This document shows positions 1 to 7,566 of a stretch of DNA of 64,000 bases, piece by piece; positions within the stretch are counted from its first letter, which is position 1, and each line of letters starts with the position of its first letter. The notes beneath the pieces are model-generated. The model worked only from the letters and a program-made list of their open reading frames with translations. It was not told the DNA's origin and did not search any database. The stretch lies in NCBI RefSeq assembly GCF_014649815.1, contig NZ_BMTT01000003.1, positions 248,001 through 312,000 on the forward strand, in the 5' to 3' direction. The stretch is from Streptomyces mutabilis (GTDB taxonomy: Bacteria; Actinomycetota; Actinomycetes; Streptomycetales; Streptomycetaceae). Position numbers and translations under genes: made by a program.

Positions 1-688
1 GCAGCCGGTCGGCCACGGTGAGCGCCGCCTGAGGAGTGGCGGACATCTCCATCAGGTGGATGTAGAGGTGCAGGACGCCGGGATGCTCGCGTCCGCCGTC
101 CGCGGCCAGGGCCCGCTCGAGGACCTCCTTCGCCTCCAGGGTGCGGGCTCCCTCGGCCGGACGCCCCGTACGCAGGTCCCACAGCTGCCAGGGGGTCAGG
201 TTCATCAGCGCGTCGGCGTACAGGGTGGTCACGTCCAGGTCGTCCGGGGCCAGTCGGTGGACGGCGCGCATGCTCTCGGCGTACGGCGGGTTCCACACCG
301 AGCAGTCCTCGACGGCCCGGCCCTGCGGGTAACGGGCGCGCAGGGCACCGATCAGGGCGCGTTCGACCGGGGTGGCGGACCTGACCGCCTTCTCGTGGGC
401 GCGTTCGACGGCGGCGTGGGTGCGGTCGACGGTCCGGGTCAGCTCCTCGGTCTCGAAGGCCTCCCACGGTTTGTTGTAGTTCGGGCCGAGGGCGTAGGCG
501 ATGCCCCAGTAGGCCATGGCGCAGTCCGGATCGGCCGCGGCGGCGGCCTCGAAGCAGGAGACGGCCTCCTCGTGGTGGAAGGCGTACGTCCACACCAAAC
601 CGCGGTCGAACCATCGCTGCGCCTCGGGCGAGGAGGTCGTGACGGGACGGCCGTGGGTGCCGAGGTCGTAGTAGTCCATCGGTTCCAT
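1..688 (-). CDS. TPR-type repeat protein, 3' end outside the window
   Basis: About 229 codons are visible, reading leftwards from the ATG at 686-688; the C-terminus lies beyond base 1. A second in-frame ATG follows at 677-679. The N-terminal part reads like a soluble tetratricopeptide-type protein: regularly spaced small and aromatic residues (AQRWFDRGLVWTYAFHHEEA, then FEAAAAADPDCAMAYWGIAY) match the TPR pattern of paired helices at about residues 22-66. No signal peptide or membrane segment is seen. Related actinomycete proteins are large and of unknown function. TPR proteins usually act as protein-binding scaffolds, so any specific role would be a guess. It is followed, on the same strand and 120 bases upstream, by the end of the polysaccharide monooxygenase gene; no functional link is evident. 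Confidence 0.75.
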   Translation of the reverse strand, partial: MEPMDYYDLGTHGRPVTTSSPEAQRWFDRGLVWTYAFHHEEAVSCFEAAAAADPDCAMAYWGIAYALGPNYNKPWEAFETEELTRTVDRTHAAVERAHEKAVRSATPVERALIGALRARYPQGRAVEDCSVWNPPYAESMRAVHRLAPDDLDVTTLYADALMNLTPWQLWDLRTGRPAEGARTLEAKEVLERALAADGGREHPGVLHLYIHLMEMSATPQAALTVADRL

Positions 689-809
689 GCCTGGACGTAT
701 ACCGCAGCACGAAGCGGCCACGTGGTGGTTCACCGGGGCTGTCACACCGACCGGTGTCCCCGCCGGACGCGGTGCGCCCGGCGGGGGTGGGGGGACGGGG
801 TGACGCGGA

Positions 810-1502
810 TCAACCGAAGTCGACGTCGCTGCACAGGAAGTACGTCTGGTCCATGTGCGACGCCTGCCAGATCGTGTAGACGACGTGCCGGCCGCTCAGG
901 CCCGAGGTGCTCACCGGGATCTCGTAGTTCTGGCTGGGTGCGTAGCTGCCCGTGGTGGTGAGCAGTTGGAGGTCGTCCCAGCCGAGGGGCTGCGTGGTGG
1001 GGTCGAAGCCCTGCCGGGAGACGTAGACCTTGAAGTAGTCGGCGCCGTGGCTGGCCTGGTCGTACAGCTTGACGGTGAAGTCGTCCGCGACCGCCGTGGT
1101 CTTCCAGGCTCCGACGGCGTCCAGGGAGTTGTAGCGCCCGCCCTCGGTACGGCCGCCGCTGCACAGCTGGCCGTCGGGGACCACGGCCTCGAAGTTGCCC
1201 GCGGAGCCGTTGCGGTACAGGCCGTTCCAGTTCCACATGGCGTTGGGGTTGTCCTGCCACGCCTGCCAGCACATGGGGTCTTCCTGGGCCATGGCGGGGT
1301 TCTGGAAGTCGTCGCCCCAGCGCAGCCAGCAGCCGTAGTTGCGGGAGGCGGGGTCGACGACCGAGCCGTGGGCGACGGCGGTGCCGCTCCAGGGGACGAG
1401 GGCGAGCAGGGCGGCGGTGAGGGCGCCGAGGACGAGGGTCGACGCTCGCCGGGCTCGCGTGGTGTTACCCGGTGTGGGCCTGGCGTGATCATGACAAGTC
1501 AT
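810..1502 (-). CDS. Secreted AA10 lytic polysaccharide monooxygenase
   Basis: A 230-residue copper enzyme that oxidatively cleaves crystalline polysaccharide outside the cell. The start ATG at 1502 has GAGAAGGA upstream. The signal peptide has an arginine-rich n-region and ends after AVA at residue 44, which makes His45 (HGSVVDPASRNYGCW) the mature N-terminus and first copper ligand. His152 (ASHGADYF) completes the histidine brace and Phe222 (TYFLC) fills the axial position. It is a single catalytic domain with no carbohydrate-binding module. The sequence strongly resembles the short streptomycete LPMO10B type, known to act on cellulose and chitin; that match is from memory. An open extension reaches 1772, but signal-peptide position and ribosome site favour 1502. 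The CebR-type box 58 bases upstream points to cellulose induction. Confidence 0.95.
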   Translation of the reverse strand: MTCHDHARPTPGNTTRARRASTLVLGALTAALLALVPWSGTAVAHGSVVDPASRNYGCWLRWGDDFQNPAMAQEDPMCWQAWQDNPNAMWNWNGLYRNGSAGNFEAVVPDGQLCSGGRTEGGRYNSLDAVGAWKTTAVADDFTVKLYDQASHGADYFKVYVSRQGFDPTTQPLGWDDLQLLTTTGSYAPSQNYEIPVSTSGLSGRHVVYTIWQASHMDQTYFLCSDVDFG

Positions 1503-1559
1503 GACGTCCTTCTCTCGCGTGGGGGGACAACATGGGGGTTCCGGACCGAGAGCGCCCCT

Positions 1560-1573
1560 TGGGAGCGCTCCCA
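1560..1573. promoter_or_regulatory. CebR-type operator, perfect 14-bp palindrome
   Basis: TGGGAGCGCTCCCA is a perfect palindrome and matches exactly the established CebR (LacI family) consensus of Streptomyces, which is released by cello-oligosaccharides. It lies 58 bases upstream of the LPMO start, where it could block the promoter. CebR itself is not in this window. Confidence 0.85.
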
Positions 1574-1797
1574 GTGCGGCTCGGAAATTAGGCTGCGCCC
1601 GGACAATCGGAATGGCAATAGTTGAATCGCGCCACTTCCTGTAGAGCGGTGGCGCGTTCGGTTCGGTCGGCGGGTCGGGGGTGGGCGCTGGAAGGCCCGG
1701 GGAGGTTCGCCGCGGATCACCCGGAGGGGCCTTGTCGGCGGCCCGCTTCCGGTGGAACGATGCCCGCGGCACCGGCTCGCCCGAGGGAGGGAACGTC

Positions 1798-2496
1798 GTG
1801 AGCGAGGAGCAGCAACGGCCTCAGGCCGCCGCCGCGTTCGACGCGCTGGGCGCAGACTACGAGAAGGCCTTCGCCGGGTCGAAGACGCACCGGCGCTCCC
1901 TGGAGTGGCTGCTCGGTCGCCTCGCGCCGGGCAGCCGGGTGCTGGACGTGGGCAGTGGCACGGGCCGGCCCACCGCCGAGACCCTGGCCGACGCCGGGCA
2001 CGACGTCCTGGGCGTCGACGTCTCCCCCGTCATGGTGGAGTTGGCGACGCGGCAGGTGCCGTCGGCCACCTTCCAGTGCGCGGACATCCGCGGAGTACGG
2101 CTCCCGGACGCCTCGTTCGACGCGGTCTGCGTGTACTTCTCACTGCTCCAGCTGGACCGGCGGGAGCAGACGGAGCTGGTCCGGCGCCTGGTGCGGTCAT
2201 TGAAGCCGGAGGGTTACCTGGTCCTGGCCACGGTGCCGCTGGACGTCGAGGGGGTCGACGCCACCTTCATGGGCCAGCCGGTGCGGGTGACCAGCTTCAC
2301 CGCGCAGGCCCTCACCGCCGTGGCCGAGGAGGCCGGCCTGGAGGTGCTGGCGCAGGAGGCGACGATGTTCACCCCTGCCCACCCTCAGGCCCGGCCGGAA
2401 CCCCACCTCTTCCTGCACTGCCGGCGCGCGCCGGGGCGCCTGACCGCCACGGGCGCTGCCGCTCCCGCCCACCCCTCACCGCCACGCATGGGGTAA
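1798..2496 (+). CDS. Class I SAM-dependent methyltransferase
   Basis: A 232-residue cytoplasmic methyltransferase. The GTG start at 1798 is chosen because GAGGGAGG lies just upstream; the frame is open further back to 1681 without a better site. Motif I is VLDVGSGTGRPT (about residues 46-57). An acidic residue for the ribose follows in GVDVSPVMVELA, and the later strands read FDAVCVYFSLLQL and GYLVLATVPL. This fold covers nearly the whole protein, and the C-terminus is a proline- and alanine-rich tail. The acceptor cannot be told from sequence. It resembles the broad UbiE/type-11 group acting on small molecules. It stands alone between the divergent LPMO gene and the gas-vesicle remnant. Confidence 0.85.
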   Translation: MSEEQQRPQAAAAFDALGADYEKAFAGSKTHRRSLEWLLGRLAPGSRVLDVGSGTGRPTAETLADAGHDVLGVDVSPVMVELATRQVPSATFQCADIRGVRLPDASFDAVCVYFSLLQLDRREQTELVRRLVRSLKPEGYLVLATVPLDVEGVDATFMGQPVRVTSFTAQALTAVAEEAGLEVLAQEATMFTPAHPQARPEPHLFLHCRRAPGRLTATGAAAPAHPSPPRMG

Positions 2497-2538
2497 CTGC
2501 CCACGCCCGGACCGGGGCCCGCGGCCCAAGTGCGCTGC

Positions 2539-3031
2539 ATGACGGAACCTGGCGGGCGACGGCGCGGCACGACTTCCACGACCACACGCGAGCCGTCCGT
2601 GCGGGGCGCCCGGGACGCCGCCGAACGCGCCGCGGACGCCCTGTCCGAGCTGATCCGGCACCGCGTCGAGGGAGTCTCTGCGGTGCGCCGGAGCGAGGAC
2701 GACGGCTGGATCGTCAACGTGGACGTGCTGGAGGTGGCGCGCACCCCGACCCCGTGGTGGAGCTGTCGCGCCAGCTCATGGAGCGCCAGGCGGTGCGCCG
2801 CTTCGCCGGGGGACGCCGAGCGCGGAGCAGGAGGAGCGGCTCGGCACGGCGCTGATGCTGCTCGACGAGCGGATGGACGACCTGTGCGCGCAGCACGGCC
2901 TCAACCGCGGCGACCTGGATCTGGATCCGGGGCCGCTGGGGCCGCTCCCGCGGACCCCGAGCCGTAGGGCGGCCGCTTCTTCTCGACCGGCGCGGTCGTC
3001 CGGGGCGGAGAGGCGCGGGCACCCGGCATGA
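2539..3031 (+). pseudogene. Gas-vesicle remnant: gvpO 5' part joined to frameshifted gvpK
   Basis: Three reading frames are needed to read this stretch. From the ATG at 2539 to about 2745 it reads like the N-terminal part of gas-vesicle protein GvpO (EGVSAVRRSEDDGWIVNV, then LEVAR). At about 2745 the homology switches frame and becomes GvpK (VVELSRQLMERQAVRR). At about 2805-2815 it switches again, and the GvpK C-terminal half continues (EQEERLGTALMLLDERM, then LNRGDLDLDPGPLGPL), ending at TGA 3029-3031. In intact streptomycete clusters gvpO and gvpK sit near opposite ends, with gvpA, F, G, J, L and S between. The simplest reading is an internal deletion that fused the two end genes, followed by decay. 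No other gvp gene is present. Confidence 0.75.
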
Positions 3032-3050
3032 GCGATCGCTATGATGACGC

Positions 3051-3073
3051 GGAATCGCTCAAACGAACATTCC
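3051..3073. promoter_or_regulatory. Operator-like site upstream of the sugar regulator
   Basis: The outer arms GGAAT and ATTCC are inverted repeats. Read on the minus strand, the core is AATGTTCGTTTGAGCG. The site downstream of the regulator gene contains AATGAGCGTTTGAACG, so the shared pattern is AATGNKCGTTTGARCG. The position just ahead of the start codon at 3090 suits autoregulation. Confidence 0.5.
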
Positions 3074-3089
3074 GGGGGTGAGAGGCCTG

Positions 3090-4232
3090 ATGCGGGAGCC
3101 GGTCGATCTCAGGCGGCAGCGGATCCTGGCGGCGGTCCAGGCGCGCGGTACCGCGCGGGTGCGCGATCTCGCCGACGAGTTGCAGGTCTCCGTGGTGACG
3201 GTGCGCCGCGACGTGGAGGAGCTGACGCGCGAGGGCAGGCTGCGCCGCGGGCACGGCGTCGTGCGGTCGACGCTGCCCGCCCAGGAGGCACCCGCCAGGG
3301 AGGCCGCCGACGGGGACCGGGTGGCGGTGGTGGTGCCGGAACGGCACTCGTACCTGACCGAGACGCTGCACGGGGCCCGCACGGTGCTGGAGGAGGCCGG
3401 CGTGCGCCTGGCGCTGCACATCGCGCCCCAGGCGGCGGGCGCCGAACGCCCGCTGGTCGAGCGGGCCCTCGCGGACGGTGCCCGGGGCCTGCTGCTCGCT
3501 CCCCGGTGGAACAGCCTGGCCGTCGAGGAGGCTGACCACGCCTGGCTGTCCGGGCTTCAGGTACCGACGGTCCTCATGGAGCGCCGGCCGCGGCGCGGCA
3601 GCGCGCCGCACCTGCTGGACTCGGTGTGCTCGGACCACTGGTACGGCGCGCACCTGGCAGTGGAGCACCTGGTGGAGCTCGGGCACCGGCGCATCGTGTT
3701 CGCCACCCGGGACGACAGCCCGACCGCCCGCACGCTGCGGTCCGCGCTGGCCGAGATCGCGGGCGCGCATCCACTGGTGGAGGAGTGGGCTTGGGCGCTG
3801 AGCACTCCCGAGTCGGGGCCGGAGGGACCCTACTCGGCGGACGAGACGGCCGAGCTGCCGGTGCTGCTGCACAAGACGGGGGCGAGCGCGGTCGTGCTGC
3901 ACGGCGACGTGGACGCGCTGATGATCGTGCAGCGGCTGGCGGCCGAGGGGGGGCGGGTGCCCCGGGACTGCTCGGTCGTGGCGTACGACGACGTGGTGGC
4001 CGGTCTCGCCACTCCCCCGCTGACCGCCGTCTCGCCGCCGAGGGCGGAGGTCGGACGGATCGCCGCCGAGCTGCTGCTCCGGCGTCTGCGGGAGAGCGCA
4101 CCCGGGCCCACGCGCCGCGTCGAGCTGCTGCCGCGGCTGATGGTGCGCGGCTCGACCCGGCGAGTGGACACCGCGGACGGGGACGTGGGCGACACGGGCG
4201 CGGAGCCCGGCACGATCCCCTCCAATGAATGA
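3090..4232 (+). CDS. DeoR-type HTH fused to a LacI-type sugar-sensing domain
   Basis: A 380-residue transcription regulator. Residues about 5-55 form a DeoR winged helix (RRQRILAAVQARGTARVRDL, then VSVVTVRRDVEELTREGRLRR). The rest is a periplasmic-binding-protein-like effector domain of the LacI/GalR kind, recognisable from VVVPERHSYLTETLHGA, LVELGHRRIVFATRD, CSVVAYDDV and LTAVSPP. This hybrid architecture is typical of actinobacterial sugar regulators. The ATG at 3090 is preferred over an in-frame GTG at 3078 because GGTGAGAGG then serves as ribosome site. The next gene is the ABC sugar-binding protein on the same strand, and operator-like repeats lie on both sides. It probably represses the importer operon until its sugar binds; the ligand is unknown. 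Confidence 0.9.
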   Translation: MREPVDLRRQRILAAVQARGTARVRDLADELQVSVVTVRRDVEELTREGRLRRGHGVVRSTLPAQEAPAREAADGDRVAVVVPERHSYLTETLHGARTVLEEAGVRLALHIAPQAAGAERPLVERALADGARGLLLAPRWNSLAVEEADHAWLSGLQVPTVLMERRPRRGSAPHLLDSVCSDHWYGAHLAVEHLVELGHRRIVFATRDDSPTARTLRSALAEIAGAHPLVEEWAWALSTPESGPEGPYSADETAELPVLLHKTGASAVVLHGDVDALMIVQRLAAEGGRVPRDCSVVAYDDVVAGLATPPLTAVSPPRAEVGRIAAELLLRRLRESAPGPTRRVELLPRLMVRGSTRRVDTADGDVGDTGAEPGTIPSNE

Positions 4233-4250
4233 GCGTTTGAACGCTTCATT
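4228..4250. promoter_or_regulatory. Operator-like palindrome ahead of the sugar importer operon
   Basis: AGCGTT-TG-AACGCT at 4232-4245 is a perfect inverted repeat, nested in AATG (4228-4231) and CATT (4247-4250). It begins on the last base of the regulator stop codon, about 110 bases before the binding-protein start. It shares its core with the site at 3051-3073. It is the likely binding site of the regulator encoded between the two. Confidence 0.65.
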
Positions 4251-4358
4251 TTCTTCTGATCGATCTATTGACCGTTTGTGCCGGAGCCTTCAGGATTCCC
4301 GTGTCCCGAACAGTCGAGTCCGCACGCACGCGGGCCCGCAGGAGCCGCGGGAGGCGCC

Positions 4359-5690
4359 ATGCCCGGACGACCCAGCCGTCGCTCCGTGCTCGCCGCGATG
4401 GCCGCCGCACCCCTGGCAGGAGCCGTGAGCGCCTGCAGCGGGGGGAACGGCGCATCGTCGGCCCGCACGGGCACCACCACGCGCATCACCTTCTGGTCCG
4501 CCCTGCGCGGCAGCCAGGAGGTGGTCGACGCCTTCAACCGGACGCACCGCACCGTCCAGGTCGATTTCCAGCAGATCCCCTCCGGCGGGCAGGGCGGCTA
4601 CGCCAAGCTCAGCAACGCCGCCCGGGCCGGCAACGCGCCCGACGTCGCCACCATCGAGTATCCGCAGGTGCCCGGGTACGCCATCGACGGCGTCGCCCGT
4701 GACATCACCGACCTGGTCGGCGACGGCCTGCGCCGCAAGCTGCTGCCGCAGGCGCTCGGGCTGACCACCTTCGAGGGCCGGGTGTTCAGCGTGCCGCTGG
4801 ACGTCGAGCCCATGGTCATGCACTACCGCGCCGACCTCTTCGACGAGCACGGGCTCCGGCCGGCCCGCACCTGGGACGAGTTCGCCGAGCAGGCCGCGAC
4901 CGTGCGCCGCAGGGCCCCCGACCGCCGGCTGGTGCTGTTCCCCACCGACGGGATGACGCAGTTCGCCTGCTACGCCTGGCAGGCGGGCGCCCAGTGGTTC
5001 GACACGTCGAAGGGCGCCTGGAACGTCTCCCTCGCCGACGCGCCGTCCCGGCGGGTGGCGGACTACTGGCAGGGGCTGATCGACCGGGACGACGTCTTCA
5101 TGAACGCCGTGGAGAGCCGTCAGTCCGACGCGCAGATCGGCAACGGACTCGTCCTCACCCGGCTCAGCGGCGCCTGGGACGCGGGTGCGCAGATGAACGC
5201 GCGGCCGGGGCAGAAGGGCCAGTGGCGGATCGCGCCGCTGCCGCAGTGGGACCCCGGGAACCCGGCCGCGGGCACGCACGGCGGCTCCACGTTCGCCGTC
5301 ACCGCCGACAGCCGGCACCCCGAGGCCGCCATGGAGTTCATCGAGTGGCAGGTGTCCCACCCCGACGCCCTGCGGGCCCGGCTGTCCAGCGGCACCAGCA
5401 GCCAGTACCCGGCCGCGCCCGGGCTGGTCTCCGTGGGCCGCGAGGCCTTCGACCGGTCGTACTACGGCGGTCAGGACATCTACACCCTGTTCGAGCGGGA
5501 GGCCGAGAACATCGGCGAGCAGTGGCTGTGGGGGCCGCGGATGAGCGCCACCCAGAAGGTCATGCAGGACTCCTTCGCCCGCGTCAGCGGCGGTCAGGGC
5601 TCTCTCGTCGAGTCGCTGCGCACCGCCCAGGAGGGCACGATGCCCGACCTCAAGGCCCTCGGCCTGTCCACCACCCAGCACAGCACCTGA
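4359..5690 (+). CDS. ABC transporter sugar-binding lipoprotein
   Basis: A 443-residue extracellular solute-binding protein of the family-1 carbohydrate type. The ATG at 4359 follows GGGAGGCGCC. The N-terminus has a twin-arginine-like n-region (RPSRRSVLA), a hydrophobic stretch and a lipobox ending at Cys26 (AVSAC), so the mature protein should be lipid-anchored on the outer face of the membrane. The body carries TTRITFWSALRG at its start, the region SVPLDVEPMVMHYRADLFDEHG, and GGSTFAVTADSRHPEAAMEFIEW near the C-terminal lobe, all usual for this family. It is the first gene of an operon with two permeases, a dehydrogenase and a DUF2264 protein. No ATPase gene is present; such streptomycete importers commonly share the MsiK ATPase encoded elsewhere. 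Confidence 0.92.
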   Translation: MPGRPSRRSVLAAMAAAPLAGAVSACSGGNGASSARTGTTTRITFWSALRGSQEVVDAFNRTHRTVQVDFQQIPSGGQGGYAKLSNAARAGNAPDVATIEYPQVPGYAIDGVARDITDLVGDGLRRKLLPQALGLTTFEGRVFSVPLDVEPMVMHYRADLFDEHGLRPARTWDEFAEQAATVRRRAPDRRLVLFPTDGMTQFACYAWQAGAQWFDTSKGAWNVSLADAPSRRVADYWQGLIDRDDVFMNAVESRQSDAQIGNGLVLTRLSGAWDAGAQMNARPGQKGQWRIAPLPQWDPGNPAAGTHGGSTFAVTADSRHPEAAMEFIEWQVSHPDALRARLSSGTSSQYPAAPGLVSVGREAFDRSYYGGQDIYTLFEREAENIGEQWLWGPRMSATQKVMQDSFARVSGGQGSLVESLRTAQEGTMPDLKALGLSTTQHST

Positions 5691-5716
5691 GCCGACGAAA
5701 GGCAGGTGACACCCCC

Positions 5717-6706
5717 GTGACCGCGACCACCCGCACCCGGGTGCCGGCCGGCGCCTCCCACGCCACCGCCCCGTCGCCCTCCGCGTCGGGCCTACGCGCC
5801 CGCAGAGCCGCCAAACGTCGGCAACTGACCGCCGCCGGCGTCCTGATGACGCCGTTCTTCGCCCTGCTGGTCACCGTCTTCCTGATCCCCGTCGGCACGG
5901 CGGTCCACCTGAGCTTCTTCAGCGACGACCAGCCCGGCCTCGGCTTCGGCCCGGAACGCAGGATCTTCGTCGGGCTGCGCTCCTACGCGGCCGTGCTCAC
6001 CGACCCGACCTTCCTCGGCGGGCTCGGCACGGTCGCCCTGTACTGCCTGATCTACATCCCGCTCATGGTCGTCGGCGCGCTCGCCCTCGCCCTGCTGCTG
6101 GACTCCGGCGTGGTCCGGCTGCGGGCCTTCGCCCAGCTCGGCCTGTTCCTGCCGCACGCGGTGCCCGGCATCATCGCGGCGCTGATCTGGCTGTACCTGT
6201 ACACGCCCGGCATCAGCCCGGTCATCGAGCTGTTCGCCAAGGGTGACATCACGATCGACTTCCTGGGCGTGCACACGGTGATCCCGTCCATCGTGAACAT
6301 CGCGCTGTGGAGCAACCTCGGCTACAACATGGTGGTCTTCTACGCCGCGCTGCAGGCCGTGCCGCGCGAGGTGATCGAGGCGTCCGTGGTCGACGGCGCG
6401 GGGCCGGTGCGCACCGCGCTCCAGGTGAAGACGCCCCTGGTGCGGGCCTCCATCGTGATGGTCTCGATCTTCACGCTGATCTGGGCGCTCCAGCTCTTCA
6501 CCGAGCCGATGCTGCTCAGCCAGTCGTCCCCGATGATCAGCTCCCGGTTCTCGCCGAGCATGTACATCTACGACGCGGCCTTCACCCGCAACAACTACAG
6601 TCTCGCGGCGGCCGCCTCGGTCGTCCTGCTCGTCTGCACGATCGCCCTTTCCTACGGCGTCACCCGCCTCACCAGCCGCGCCGACGTCGCCGAGGAGGCC
6701 CGATGA
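5717..6706 (+). CDS. Sugar ABC transporter permease, MalF/UgpA type
   Basis: A 329-residue integral membrane permease. The GTG at 5717 has GGCAGGTGAC upstream and gives an N-terminal cytoplasmic tail before the first helix (TPFFALLVTVFLIPVGTAV). About six membrane spans can be traced. The EAA loop that contacts the ATPase is readable as EASVVDGAGPVRTALQVKTP near residues 222-241. It starts 26 bases after the binding-protein gene and overlaps the next permease by four bases (ATGA), so translation is probably coupled. The frame is open far upstream, but that part is antisense-like noise in the binding-protein gene. Confidence 0.92.
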   Translation: MTATTRTRVPAGASHATAPSPSASGLRARRAAKRRQLTAAGVLMTPFFALLVTVFLIPVGTAVHLSFFSDDQPGLGFGPERRIFVGLRSYAAVLTDPTFLGGLGTVALYCLIYIPLMVVGALALALLLDSGVVRLRAFAQLGLFLPHAVPGIIAALIWLYLYTPGISPVIELFAKGDITIDFLGVHTVIPSIVNIALWSNLGYNMVVFYAALQAVPREVIEASVVDGAGPVRTALQVKTPLVRASIVMVSIFTLIWALQLFTEPMLLSQSSPMISSRFSPSMYIYDAAFTRNNYSLAAAASVVLLVCTIALSYGVTRLTSRADVAEEAR

Positions 6707-7566
6707 GCACCCCCGACAGCTCCCCGCTCCGCCCGAAGCTGCTGGGCCGGGCGACGGTCAACGCGGTCGTCGCGATCTCCGTGCTGTACACCCTGCTGCC
6801 GGTGCTGTGGCTGGTGCTCGCCTCCGCCAAGACCCGGGACGCGCTCTTCAGCAGCGACCTGCTGTCGCTGAGCGACTTCTCCTTCGTCCAGAACCTCCAG
6901 GACCTGTTCGCCATGGACGGCGGGCTGTACGGCCGCTGGTACGTCAACAGCCTGCTGTACGCCGTGGTGGGCGCGGCCGTCGGCGCGCTGGTGAGCGTCG
7001 CCTGCGGCTACGCCTTCGACAAGTACCGCTTCCGGCACAGGGAGAAGCTGTTCGGCCTGGTCCTGGCGGCGGTCATGGTGCCGCAGACGGTGCTCGCGCT
7101 GCCGCTCTACCTGATGGCGTCCGAGGCCGGCCTGGTCAACACCTTCTGGGCGGTGTTCATCCCGGTGCTGTTCAACCCGTTCGGCGTCTACCTCGGACGC
7201 ATCTTCGCGCGGGGATACGTGCCCGACGAGGTGCTGGAGGCGGCGCGCGTGGACGGAGCGGGCGAGCTGACCACGTACGCCCGGGTGGCGCTCAGGATGC
7301 TGGGTCCCGGCCTGATCACCGTCTTCCTCTTCCAGCTGACCGCGATCTGGAACAACTTCTTCCTGCCCATGGTGATGCTGTCCGACCAGGATCTGTATCC
7401 CGTCAGTCTCGGCCTGTACCAGTGGAACAGCGCGGCGTCCGTCTCGCCGGAGTACTACCCCGTGGTGATCATGGGTTCGCTGCTCGCCGTACTGCCCCTC
7501 ATCCTCGCCTTCGTCCTGCTCCAGCGCTTCTGGCGGAGCGGGCTGACCGCCGGAGCCGTCAAGTGA
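6703..7566 (+). CDS. Sugar ABC transporter permease, MalG/UgpE type
   Basis: A 287-residue membrane protein, partner of the preceding permease in the transport channel. Six hydrophobic segments are visible, beginning with ATVNAVVAISVLYTLLPVLW. The EAA motif reads LEAARVDGAGELTTYARVAL. Start ATG 6703 overlaps the upstream stop, and its own stop overlaps the next start (GTGA at 7563), which indicates a tightly packed operon. Family placement is clear from the EAA loop and the C-terminal RFWRSGLTAGAVK ending. Substrate cannot be read from the permease. The associated DUF2264 and dehydrogenase genes suggest a sugar or glycan fragment of plant origin. Confidence 0.92.
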   Translation: MSTPDSSPLRPKLLGRATVNAVVAISVLYTLLPVLWLVLASAKTRDALFSSDLLSLSDFSFVQNLQDLFAMDGGLYGRWYVNSLLYAVVGAAVGALVSVACGYAFDKYRFRHREKLFGLVLAAVMVPQTVLALPLYLMASEAGLVNTFWAVFIPVLFNPFGVYLGRIFARGYVPDEVLEAARVDGAGELTTYARVALRMLGPGLITVFLFQLTAIWNNFFLPMVMLSDQDLYPVSLGLYQWNSAASVSPEYYPVVIMGSLLAVLPLILAFVLLQRFWRSGLTAGAVK

